DNA from: Oscillospiraceae bacterium
GTDB lineage: Bacteria > Bacillota > Clostridia > Oscillospirales > CAG-272
DNA length: 64,000 nucleotides
Assembly: GCA_015063805.1 (NCBI GenBank)
Contig: SVTK01000003.1
Coordinates: forward strand, 95,802-159,801
Direction: 5' to 3'
Every line of letters starts with the position of its first letter. Within the stretch, counting starts at the first letter, position 1. Below are positions 40,301 through 47,019 of this stretch, piece after piece. The notes beneath the pieces were generated by a model, which saw nothing but the letters and a program-made list of their open reading frames with translations, made no database searches and had not been told where the DNA came from. The translations under genes and the position numbers were made by a program.

Positions 40301-41631
40301 TCTTCAACTTCAACGTAGCAGTTCCTGTTGGTGCAATCTACGCTGAGAAGAATGGTAAGTGGGCTCTGGTTAACGACGTTGTTGAAGGCTCTGTTGCTAC
40401 CGGCAACGTTATCACCAAGGTTAAGTATGCTCCTGAGGCTCGTCAGGATCTGATCGACATCATGTACAACGGCAAGCCCGGCTACGCTCCTGTATTTGCT
40501 AACCGCGGCATTTCCCAGGGTGGTCAGTATAACAGCGGTTCCATCTGGAACAACTACCTCTGGAAGTACAAGAACGACGAGGGTAAGATCGTTGAGATCC
40601 GTGAGTACGATCTCGCAATCGGCAAGCAGCTCGACCAGTACATGGTTAAGTACGATGCAAACAATATGCTGGTTTCTGTAACTGTCTCCGACAGCTCCAC
40701 TGCAATTCAGCACTCTGCATTCGTAAACAAGACCGGTTCTAACGGCCTGCCTTGCTACACCTACTTCAACTATGTTCCCGGCACCAGCTTCCTGGCTGCT
40801 TACGTTTACAACGATGGCAACGACACTGGTTACTGCTCTCCCGCAGAGCAGGCTATCAAGAATGCCGCAGCTCTGGCTGCTGCTAAGACCGCTGCAATCG
40901 CAGAGGTTGATGCTCTGACTCCTGTTGTTGCTGACGCTCTTGCAACCGCTAAGACCGCTATCGAGGCTGCTGCAAATGCTGACGCAATCAAGGCTGCTGT
41001 TGACACCTACAAGGCTGCTGTTGAGGCTGCTAAGGGTACAGCTGATCTCGCAACCTACAAGACTGACAAGAAGGCTGAAGTAAAGGCTTACCTCTTCGCT
41101 TACACTACCGTTGCTAAGTATGAGGCTGCTTGGGCTGCTATCGACGCTGCTGCTGACAAGGCTGCAGTTGACACTATCGTTGCTGCATACAAGGCTGACC
41201 TCGACGCTGCCAAGGCTGCTGCTGACGCTATCGCTAACAACGACGTTGTTGTTGAAGGTGCTAAGGCTACCATGCTGGGTGGCGCAACCAAGATTGGTAT
41301 TGCACTCGGTTCTTCTGCTGGCTCTACCATGTTTGCAATTGAGATCTTCGAGAAGGTTGACGGCAAGTACGTTACCATCGCTGCTACTGAGAGCAGATAC
41401 ATGATTAACGCTGCTTCCACCACTCTGAGCCTCACCAACAACTACAAGGTTCTGGTTGAGAAGGCTGACGGCAACCTCTCTGTTACTCCTTACAGCGTTG
41501 ATGACGCTAATTTCGAGTACAACCTCTTCGACGAGGTTGGTGAGTATCTTGTTCGTATCGTTGTCAGCGCTATGGCTGACAAGAACAACAAGGTCAACAT
41601 CGACTTCGCAGTTGCTGTTGTCGCTGAGTAA
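37303..41631 (+). CDS. S-layer homology (SLH) domain surface protein
   Basis: 1,442 residues. Sec signal peptide (1-27, cleavage after VSA), then an SLH region at about 35-220 (e.g. ALADLGIVKGTSD, RYQMALLVARIMTGE, ITYEQALTMAVRALGY, LTRGQMFQIIYNLFF) that would bind cell-wall polymer. A long beta-rich central part rich in Thr/Tyr/Asn follows; residues about 1177-1312 form an Ala/Lys-rich helical coiled region; and a final beta domain of about 110 residues ends the protein. Codon use is extremely biased, as for a major protein. GAAGGAG precedes the ATG. It probably forms or attaches to the surface layer. Confidence 0.92.
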   Translation: MRNFKKFLALVLAMMMVVGGMVTVSAAEETVAAEYDYTAAAEALADLGIVKGTSDDVIDFALEDKVVRYQMALLVARIMTGEVDDTYWNKVVENTTPFDDVTKYYGAIAYVADNEIVEGKGWIPGVGDNCFDPEGAITYEQALTMAVRALGYKQLVYPTGFVNTAKELGLTDGLEELAGDTQLTRGQMFQIIYNLFFTAGKDGKDFATKAFGLETKSYVVVATENQALAGADRVYRVDYEGKTEWDKYVALAPINADGTYDLKSIIHLTEGELGMSFRESEYRIGYSYTVLSFDGFKTAYDAFQNDTKTFQNYGDVKTEIAAGNKYHGQADNLILLDGVTYKMVNTYTDLNNKDSYANRQPELIIHSMFSKSAVVESGALYYDILGNIVDPTKTTDNILIYYVNGGYYVKGDNGYFRVATDADFAAAAQKVSTTTVQYGITTSASDLVNDIAFCEITLFDDNNDGAWDRGLYIPYSMGKYSTITTSAFSVSSSSVVKDQTVATVNGSAVGATVQWADQHWGATTAVRQSDIHFIGAGRPSKDTYIVYYYNPEGRVFNVIEKAAVKTAKVTAVNQGTYSYDAKINNELGTTGAYFWKNATVTLEGEAAPLVMGYRDYQTKKQIGTDLLYIDAQIARYGYDQAAYNALLNSSFMNLQYVVLANRIVYAAEKDTRTVAGQWLAFDYGTESTNANTGTYGYTTYGYEGDIIGVDADGNILVNAYVQGKKEQIVAAIGSINGFDTFGELVADYAALNFNFSGIGILGNEQYETMQKIVIRRFFDTLTKDLGVDAEGKELRQMMYTVTDYEDGVYGIYTDIDLYWGADGNQWRQPKALYKNLTSVITIHNGVADGYFGTSSSVTAYNYLKFNKDSKIIVIGKDGIKTATGIPTAKEGNPQIKFSAASVNALYAYSADLVVIAAPYANCADVYTGVFDDQSSAGGYTYYLVTGSTAVDKLDDYSKGTVVWDANGVATYTYFLWNITKGTSETVTVTGGLPKFQAESIFNFNVAVPVGAIYAEKNGKWALVNDVVEGSVATGNVITKVKYAPEARQDLIDIMYNGKPGYAPVFANRGISQGGQYNSGSIWNNYLWKYKNDEGKIVEIREYDLAIGKQLDQYMVKYDANNMLVSVTVSDSSTAIQHSAFVNKTGSNGLPCYTYFNYVPGTSFLAAYVYNDGNDTGYCSPAEQAIKNAAALAAAKTAAIAEVDALTPVVADALATAKTAIEAAANADAIKAAVDTYKAAVEAAKGTADLATYKTDKKAEVKAYLFAYTTVAKYEAAWAAIDAAADKAAVDTIVAAYKADLDAAKAAADAIANNDVVVEGAKATMLGGATKIGIALGSSAGSTMFAIEIFEKVDGKYVTIAATESRYMINAASTTLSLTNNYKVLVEKADGNLSVTPYSVDDANFEYNLFDEVGEYLVRIVVSAMADKNNKVNIDFAVAVVAE

Positions 41632-41649
41632 TCTTTGATTACCCATAAT

Positions 41650-41685
41650 AAAAAAGGGGCCCCCGCAAGGGGGCTTCTTTTTTTG
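41650..41685 (+). terminator. Intrinsic terminator of the S-layer gene
   Basis: Stem of GGGGCCCCC with GGGGGCTTC around a GCAA loop, bordered by A6 and T7. Confidence 0.85.
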
Positions 41686-41752
41686 CGGTTTGGGGCTCTG
41701 CCCCAAGCCCCGCTGGGGCGCTTTTTGAATAAAGCACCCCAGACCCCGCAAA
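41683..41752. repeat. Intergenic palindromic element 3
   Basis: TTGGGG-CTCTG-CCCCAA hairpin (41690-41706), then TGGGGCGCTTT/AAAGCACCCCA (41714-41741); outer TTGCGG and CCGCAA enclose both. The left part differs from element 1 (26415) at only two of about 22 positions. Confidence 0.7.
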
Positions 41753-41823
41753 AAACTTTCATCCGGGCGCACATTCTATGGCTTCTGCCCAGCCCAAAAC
41801 TTCTACTGTTTTTTTGGGGGCGC

Positions 41824-41853
41824 GGGGGGACTTTTTTGCAAAAAAGTCCCCCC
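41824..41853. repeat. Intergenic palindromic element 4
   Basis: 14-bp perfect stem GGGGGGACTTTTTT / AAAAAAGTCCCCCC with a 2-base loop (41824-41837, 41840-41853). Same architecture as elements 1-3 (G-rich arm, central T run, A run, C-rich arm, then CGC). Confidence 0.7.
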
Positions 41854-41882
41854 GCATATTCTTTTCTTCCTTCGCATATCTT
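41854..41882 (+). promoter_or_regulatory. Possible SigE-type sporulation promoter for the SipL-like gene
   Basis: GCATATT (41854-41860) matches the SigE -35 consensus exactly; after a 14-bp spacer, CATATCTT (41875-41882) matches the -10 CATACAnT partly. No sigma-A promoter is visible, and SipL is a SigE-regulon gene in Clostridioides difficile. Confidence 0.55.
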
Positions 41883-41919
41883 GTACCACAAATACATCTG
41901 CCCACGAAAGGAATGCGCC

Positions 41920-43485
41920 ATGGAAAGAAACGCCGCCAATTTCACCCTCTCGCCTCCCGCCGCCATTTGCCCTACCTTGCTCTTCGACCGTTCGGTGCCC
42001 ACCGAGATTACCGCGGATATCTCCCTCCCCGATTATCTTCCCGAGATTAAACGCCTGCTTCGGGTGACTGCCACCCCCTACCACGAGTCCCGCTTCCTCT
42101 CGGCCAATGCCGCTGCCTTTGACGGGCGGGCGGATCTGCTGATCTGTTACGCCGGGGGGGACGGAGGGCTGTACTCCGCCCGTTTGAGTCGGGATTTCAC
42201 CGTGAACCTCCCCATCGATCCAGAGCTGATGGCCACGGGGATCGATCCCGCTGCCGATACCCGGGTGGAGTCGGTGGCGGCCCGGGCCACCGCCCCCCGC
42301 AGGATCAACCTTCGCCTGCGCCTGCGCACCCGCATTCGTGCCTGGGGGGAGGAGGATCTTACCCCCACCGTGGAGGGCGCACCTCTGCGCACCGAGCGGC
42401 TGATCAAGCGTGGCCGCACTGTCACCCTGCATCGCACCGACGACCAGCCCATGGATCTGGCCGAGGACATCCCCCTGGCCGATGTAGAGGGGGATGTGCG
42501 GCTCATCAGCGCCGATGGCGCGGTGGCGGTGACTGAGGTGGTTGCCGAAGGGGATGCGGTGAATTGCCGTGGGGAGCTGGTGCTGACCTTGCTTACCTGC
42601 GCGGAATTGCCTGAGGGGCAGGGAAGTCCTGAACGGCGAGTTTGCCGCATTCCCTTTACCCGATCGGTTCCTCTGCCGGGCGCGCGGAGCGGAATGCAGG
42701 CCCGGGCCTGGGGCAGCTGCTGTGACCTTACGGTGACGGTGGAGGATGATCGATTGCTCTGCGATGCCGCTATCCGCCTCTCGGTCGAGGCGGTGGAGGA
42801 GACCGAGATCGCCCCCGTATCCGACCTCTTTGCTCCCGGCGGGACGGTGGAAAACGCCGCCTATCGGGATGTGGAGACCGAGCGGAACCTGCTCTGCGGC
42901 AATTATGCCGTGCCCCTGAGCGGTAGGATCTCCGTTGCCCAGGCGGGGCTTGATCCTGCGGCGAAAATTGAGGATGTAGCGGGGACTGCCCAGCTGGAGG
43001 AAATGACCTTTGAGGGGGGACGGCTTACCCTCGCCGGTACCTGCCGCCTTTCTCTGATCCGTCGGGAGGAGGGAGAGTACGGCGCGGTGGAGGTAACCCT
43101 CCCTTGGCAGAAGATACTGGAGTGCGCAGAGGAGCCTACCCGCAGGGAGGCTGAGTTGGCGGTGATCCGCGCTGATGCCCGCGTTGAGGGGGAAGGGGAG
43201 AGCACACAGCTGGCGGTGGAGGCCGAGATTTGTGCCGCCCTGCGCATGAGCCGTGGGGAGAGCCGCCGAGTGTTGTCTCGTGCCATCTATCGTCCGAATG
43301 AGGGGCGGCGGGGTGCCGCGGTTACAGTCTGCTACCCCGAGGAGGGAGAATCTCTGTGGTCGGTGGCCCGCCGGTACGGGGTGGGTCTGTCGTCGCTTGC
43401 GGCCATGAACGACCTGCAGGCTGACGAAAACTGCGATTTACCTGCATCTCTTGGTGGGCGACGGTTCCTTCTGTTGGCGGAATAG
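41920..43485 (+). CDS. SipL-like spore coat morphogenesis protein (SPOCS/DUF3794 and LysM)
   Basis: 521 residues. Two to three SPOCS (DUF3794) beta domains cover about residues 20-460, with LFDRSVPTEITADISLPDYLPEIKRLLRVTA as the typical N-terminal segment. A LysM-like domain closes the protein (YPEEGESLWSVARRYGVGLSSLAAMNDL). This is the architecture of SipL, which recruits SpoIVA to the forespore surface in Clostridia. Together with spoVG it shows that the organism can probably sporulate. GAAAGGA lies 7 bases before the ATG at 41920; the longer upstream frame runs through palindromic repeats and is rejected. Confidence 0.87.
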   Translation: MERNAANFTLSPPAAICPTLLFDRSVPTEITADISLPDYLPEIKRLLRVTATPYHESRFLSANAAAFDGRADLLICYAGGDGGLYSARLSRDFTVNLPIDPELMATGIDPAADTRVESVAARATAPRRINLRLRLRTRIRAWGEEDLTPTVEGAPLRTERLIKRGRTVTLHRTDDQPMDLAEDIPLADVEGDVRLISADGAVAVTEVVAEGDAVNCRGELVLTLLTCAELPEGQGSPERRVCRIPFTRSVPLPGARSGMQARAWGSCCDLTVTVEDDRLLCDAAIRLSVEAVEETEIAPVSDLFAPGGTVENAAYRDVETERNLLCGNYAVPLSGRISVAQAGLDPAAKIEDVAGTAQLEEMTFEGGRLTLAGTCRLSLIRREEGEYGAVEVTLPWQKILECAEEPTRREAELAVIRADARVEGEGESTQLAVEAEICAALRMSRGESRRVLSRAIYRPNEGRRGAAVTVCYPEEGESLWSVARRYGVGLSSLAAMNDLQADENCDLPASLGGRRFLLLAE

Positions 43486-43515
43486 GGGGTTTTTCGGGGA
43501 AAAGCGGCCTCCGCC

Positions 43516-43544
43516 TTGCATATTTCCGCGGTTTGTGGTATAAT
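43516..43544 (+). promoter_or_regulatory. Promoter of the RlmI-type methyltransferase
   Basis: TTGCAT (43516-43521), 17-bp spacer, TATAAT (43539-43544). Confidence 0.83.
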
Positions 43545-43580
43545 GGGCGCAGAATTTATGATTACACAAACGAGGGAATT

Positions 43581-44822
43581 ATGGAAAATCAGCTGATGCC
43601 GCCCACGGCGGTGTTTACCGTAACCGAAAAGGCCGAGCGATCCCTGCGGGGGGGACACCCCTGGGTCTTTGCCGAGGAAATCACCGGCGAGGAAGGGGAA
43701 TATGCCAATGGGGGGCTGGTGCAGGTTCGGTCCCGTAAGGGGAGATTTCTTGGCACGGGATTTGTCTGCCTGCAGTCGAAGATCCGGGTGCGCATCATCT
43801 CCACCAACGCCAACGACCGTTTTGACGAGGCCTTTTGGGCCCGTCGCATCAAGTATGCTATCGACTACCGCCGCACCGTCATGGCCACCGATGCCGATTT
43901 TGCCTGCTGTCGGCTGATTTTTGGGGAGGCGGACAGCTTCCCCGGGCTGACGGTGGACCGCTTTGGCCCGGTGCTGGTTACCCAGTGCCTGTCCCGGGGG
44001 ATTGAGGGGATCAAATCCACACTCTACCGTCTGTTGGTGGAGGATCTGCGGAGTCGTGGTGAGCAGATCGACGTACTCTACGAGCGCAACGATGTGAAGA
44101 TTCGCGAGCTGGAGGGGATGGAGCAGTACACCGGCTTCTGGCCGGGAGAAGGGCTCCTCACCGATACCGATGGCAGCGTGGAGATCGTGGAGAACGGGAT
44201 CCGCTACGCCGTGGACTACTTCGGCGGGCAGAAGACCGGCTTTTTCCTGGATCAGAAGTACAACCGCGCCGCAGTTGCCCGCCTGGCACGTGGCCGTCGG
44301 GTACTGGATTGCTTCACCCATACCGGGGCCTTCGCTCTCAACGCCGCCGCAGGGGGCGCGGCTCATGTGACAGCCGTGGACGTGTCCCAACACGCCATCG
44401 ACTGCGCTCGGGCCAATGCCCGCCGCAACGGCCTGGAGGAACGGATGGACTTCCTCTGCACCGATGTGTTTGCCCTTCTCACCGACATGGGGGAGCGCAA
44501 ACAGTGCGACTATAATATGATCATCCTGGATCCCCCGGCCTTCACCAAGAGCCGCGACACGGTGAAAAGTGCCATCCGCGGGTACCGTGAGATCAACCGT
44601 CGGGCCATGCAGCTGCTGCCCCGCGGGGGATACCTGGCCACCTGCTCCTGCTCTCACTTTATGCGGGACGATTATTTCCGCGCCATGCTCCGCGAGGCGG
44701 CGGCCGATGCACAGGTGACCCTCCGTCAAATTGAGGCCCGCCAGCAGGCCCCCGATCACCCTATCCTTCCTACTGTGCCCGAGACCGATTACCTCAAGTT
44801 TTACACTTTTCAGGTGGTATGA
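43581..44822 (+). CDS. rlmI: Class I rRNA large subunit methyltransferase (RlmI/YccW-like)
   Basis: 413 residues. An N-terminal PUA domain (RSLRGGHPWVFAEEI) is followed by a central EEHEE-type segment and a C-terminal SAM domain with FGGQKTGFFLDQ, CFTHTGAFAL (motif I), AVDVS (motif II) and LDPPAFTKS (motif IV). CSCSH near the end is typical. RlmI makes m5C in 23S rRNA in E. coli; the position modified here is assumed, not shown. GAGGGAATT precedes the ATG at 43581. Confidence 0.9.
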   Translation: MENQLMPPTAVFTVTEKAERSLRGGHPWVFAEEITGEEGEYANGGLVQVRSRKGRFLGTGFVCLQSKIRVRIISTNANDRFDEAFWARRIKYAIDYRRTVMATDADFACCRLIFGEADSFPGLTVDRFGPVLVTQCLSRGIEGIKSTLYRLLVEDLRSRGEQIDVLYERNDVKIRELEGMEQYTGFWPGEGLLTDTDGSVEIVENGIRYAVDYFGGQKTGFFLDQKYNRAAVARLARGRRVLDCFTHTGAFALNAAAGGAAHVTAVDVSQHAIDCARANARRNGLEERMDFLCTDVFALLTDMGERKQCDYNMIILDPPAFTKSRDTVKSAIRGYREINRRAMQLLPRGGYLATCSCSHFMRDDYFRAMLREAAADAQVTLRQIEARQQAPDHPILPTVPETDYLKFYTFQVV

Positions 44823-44852
44823 GGGCGCGATTCTGCGCGATAACTTCAATCA

Positions 44853-44889
44853 AAAATGCACCTGCGGCGATTTGCCGCAGGTGCATTTT
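44853..44889. terminator. Bidirectional terminator
   Basis: 16-bp stem (44853-44868 with 44874-44889) and a GATTT loop between convergent rlmI and the ROK kinase gene. Confidence 0.9.
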
Positions 44890-44905
44890 GATTCGTTTGG
44901 GATGA

Positions 44906-45877
44906 TCAGCCCTGCATACCCAGCAGAGCCGCGCCGATAATGCCGGCATCATTGCCCAGCTGCGCGATGCGGAGCTGGGTTTGCGGTACCACACCGCCGC
45001 CGTACTGCTCTTTTTGGATGATAGGCAGCAGGGGATTGAGAAGATTTTCTCGCTCGTTGGATACGCCGCCGCCCAGGGAGATTACCTCAGGCTGAAAAAT
45101 GTTGATGATATTGGTCAGACCGCAGGCCAAATAGTGGATGTAGGTGTCCACCACCTCGCGGGCGGCCTCGTCTCCCTCCCGCATGGCGTTGAAGGAAGTG
45201 CGGCCCGAAACTTTACCGTCTGCAGCCAACATTTCGATCATCAAGCTCTTACGGCCGATGCGGCGGCATTCCTCGATCTTTTCTCGGGTGAGATTGACCA
45301 AACCGGTGGCTGAGCTGTAGGTTTCCCAGCAGCCCCGACGCCCGCAAGCGCAGGGACGTCCGCCCTGTTCAATGACGATATGACCCAGCTCGCCCCCTGC
45401 GGCGTTGAAGCCCGAAATAATGCGGTGGTTGATGATGATTCCGCCGCCCACACCGGTGCCCAGGGTGATCATCACCGAGTCGGCGGTGCCTTTGGCCGCG
45501 CCGGCGACGGCCTCGCCCCAGGCCGCGGCGTTGGCATCGTTGTCCAAATATACTCGGGGGATGCCCATTTGCTCGGCCAGCATGGCGCAGATGGGGGTCT
45601 TGCGGAAGGGAAGGTTGCAGGAGTACATCACCATGCCGGTCCTGCCGTCGGCAATGCCGGGGGCAGCGATGCCCGCGGCCTGCACATCCCGGGGATCCAG
45701 CCCTTTTTCCTTCAGCAGGCGAAGGGAAACTGCCGCGATATCGGCAATAATCGCTTCGCTCGTGCGCTCTGCCAGGGTGGGGGTGCTCATCTTCGCCAAC
45801 ATATTATGGGATTGGTCTACCAGACCGACGGCGATGTTGGTGCCGCCCAGGTCAATGCCAAGATAATATTCAGCCAT
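44906..45877 (-). CDS. ROK family glucokinase
   Basis: A 323-residue cytosolic sugar kinase. The ATP phosphate-binding motif is DLGGTNIAVGLVD, the sugar site includes DNDANAAAWGE, and the ROK zinc motif is PCACGRRGCWE. ITLGTGVGGGIII and SLGGGVSN complete the fold. The closest functional group is bacterial glucokinase (GlcK of Firmicutes). It lies next to, but divergent from, the big glycan-uptake operon and could phosphorylate the sugar imported. GGAGGAC precedes the ATG at 45877. Confidence 0.92.
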   Translation of the reverse strand: MAEYYLGIDLGGTNIAVGLVDQSHNMLAKMSTPTLAERTSEAIIADIAAVSLRLLKEKGLDPRDVQAAGIAAPGIADGRTGMVMYSCNLPFRKTPICAMLAEQMGIPRVYLDNDANAAAWGEAVAGAAKGTADSVMITLGTGVGGGIIINHRIISGFNAAGGELGHIVIEQGGRPCACGRRGCWETYSSATGLVNLTREKIEECRRIGRKSLMIEMLAADGKVSGRTSFNAMREGDEAAREVVDTYIHYLACGLTNIINIFQPEVISLGGGVSNERENLLNPLLPIIQKEQYGGGVVPQTQLRIAQLGNDAGIIGAALLGMQG

Positions 45878-45917
45878 TGTGATGTCCTCCGTCAAAATTA
45901 AATGAATATACGAGACT

Positions 45918-45946
45918 ATTATAAAAAAAACACAGGAATTTGTCAA
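45918..45946 (-). promoter_or_regulatory. Promoter of the ROK kinase
   Basis: Minus strand TTGACA (45946-45941), 17-bp spacer, TATAAT (45923-45918). Confidence 0.87.
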
Positions 45947-45949
45947 GAG

Positions 45950-46505
45950 AATCTGCCGTATTTGCCCGAAAAAGAGGGGGATGGAAGGGGACAAACGGAG
46001 AGATATGAAGAGAGAGAATGAAAAAGATGTCGGGAAAATCAGCGATGGAAAAAAATATTCCAAATGGTAAAATAAGGATAAATCGTCCCAGTAATTTCAA
46101 AAATCGAAGGGAATGATTTCATTTTTGCGCCTCAAAAAAACAATTTGTCTATTTTGTACAGGTGTAGAAAATTCGAGGCTGAATTTGTGCAGAATGACTA
46201 TCGTTTGAAAGTTTTTGGGATTACCTAACCTGTAGTGGGGCGAGTTTCGACGGGTAAATGTAATTGACAACCTAAATTTTCTTCTTTGCCAAAGCGAGAA
46301 AAACGGAAAAAAACAGGCGAAATAACGCCGATTTATGGGGGAGTGTTTGCAAAATAACGTAAATAAAACTTACTTCTCGCAAAATTAAGATTAGCGCCGT
46401 TTTTTTGCGCACTTTTCGTGAAAATTCGGTCTGCACGGTCGATTGGATTGAAGACGCTGAGACGGCCAAGTGAAGGAAAAATGTACGATCTGTGTATATT
46501 TTGCC
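45950..46505. other. AT-rich intergenic region without recognised genes
   Basis: About 550 bp between divergent promoters. It is more AT-rich than the rest, with many A and T runs. Short open frames on the minus strand lack ribosome binding sites and recognisable products. No tRNA, repeat array or insertion sequence is seen. It may hold regulatory sites for either side. Confidence 0.6.
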
Positions 46506-46509
46506 GCCC

Positions 46510-46538
46510 TTGACATTTTTGTGAGGCTGTGCTATCAT
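46510..46538 (+). promoter_or_regulatory. Promoter of the glycan-uptake operon
   Basis: TTGACA (46510-46515), 17-bp spacer, TATCAT (46533-46538), which gives a leader of about 475 nt before the first large gene. Confidence 0.83.
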
Positions 46539-46544
46539 ATTTGT

Positions 46545-47019
46545 ATGAAAAATTTAGGGTAGAGGGTATGTATTGCCGATACCGTGCCGAAAACCCTGAT
46601 TTTTCTTTCTGTTCTGGACGGGGTTTCTGCCCTTCCCGACAGAAAATTGCATACCAATAATGCTGTGCGCTTTGGCATCTCAGGGCGTATAGGTAATGTT
46701 TGTTTGGCTTTTTTGCTGTGCGCTTGATTGCGGCTGCTATGGGGAATCTGCGCTCTGTACAGCTGCAGCGGAAAAGTACAAATAACACGGCTTATTCTTT
46801 CATATAAATAGTTTACGCGGCGGACAGCCCTTCGGGGTCTTGGCGGTGCAGACTGTTTATAGGGAGGTGGAAATGCCCGGTTTCGGTTTCCGCGCGAAAG
46901 AATAAACAGAAGACCGGTGCGGAAAACCGCAGGGCATTGTTGATGGCAAGTTGTATCCCTCATTCGCAGGCTGCCTGCAAGGCAGAGCTGCGGAAAAATC
47001 TTGGTAGGAGGAAAAGTGA
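46545..47019 (+). promoter_or_regulatory. Long 5' leader of the glycan-uptake operon
   Basis: About 475 nt, unusually long. The 3' part can form an extended hairpin: AATGCCC (46872-46878) with GGGCATT (46932-46938), continued by CGGTTTCCGC (46884-46893) against GCGGAAAACCG (46919-46929). The hairpin contains a short open frame described separately. I do not recognise a known riboswitch. No T run follows, so an effect on translation or RNA stability is likelier than attenuation. Confidence 0.5.
46873..46905 (+). CDS. Possible leader peptide (10 codons)
   Basis: ATG preceded by GGGAGGTGG at suitable spacing (GGAGG five bases away), encoding MPGFGFRAKE and then TAA. It lies inside the 5' strand of the leader hairpin 115 bp before the operon's first gene, so its translation would open that structure. 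It may be a regulatory upstream ORF; coding for a functional peptide is not shown. Confidence 0.4.
   Translation: MPGFGFRAKE

Noticed and set aside
37141..41772. Open frame of about 1,540 codons on the minus strand, antisense to the S-layer gene
   Set aside because: It mirrors the strong codon bias of the S-layer gene, has no ribosome binding site or promoter, and its product is low-complexity Val/Ser/Leu sequence.
46272..46963. Short minus-strand frames in the AT-rich gap and leader before the glycan operon
   Set aside because: No ribosome binding sites, mutual overlap and no recognisable domains; they lie opposite the operon leader.
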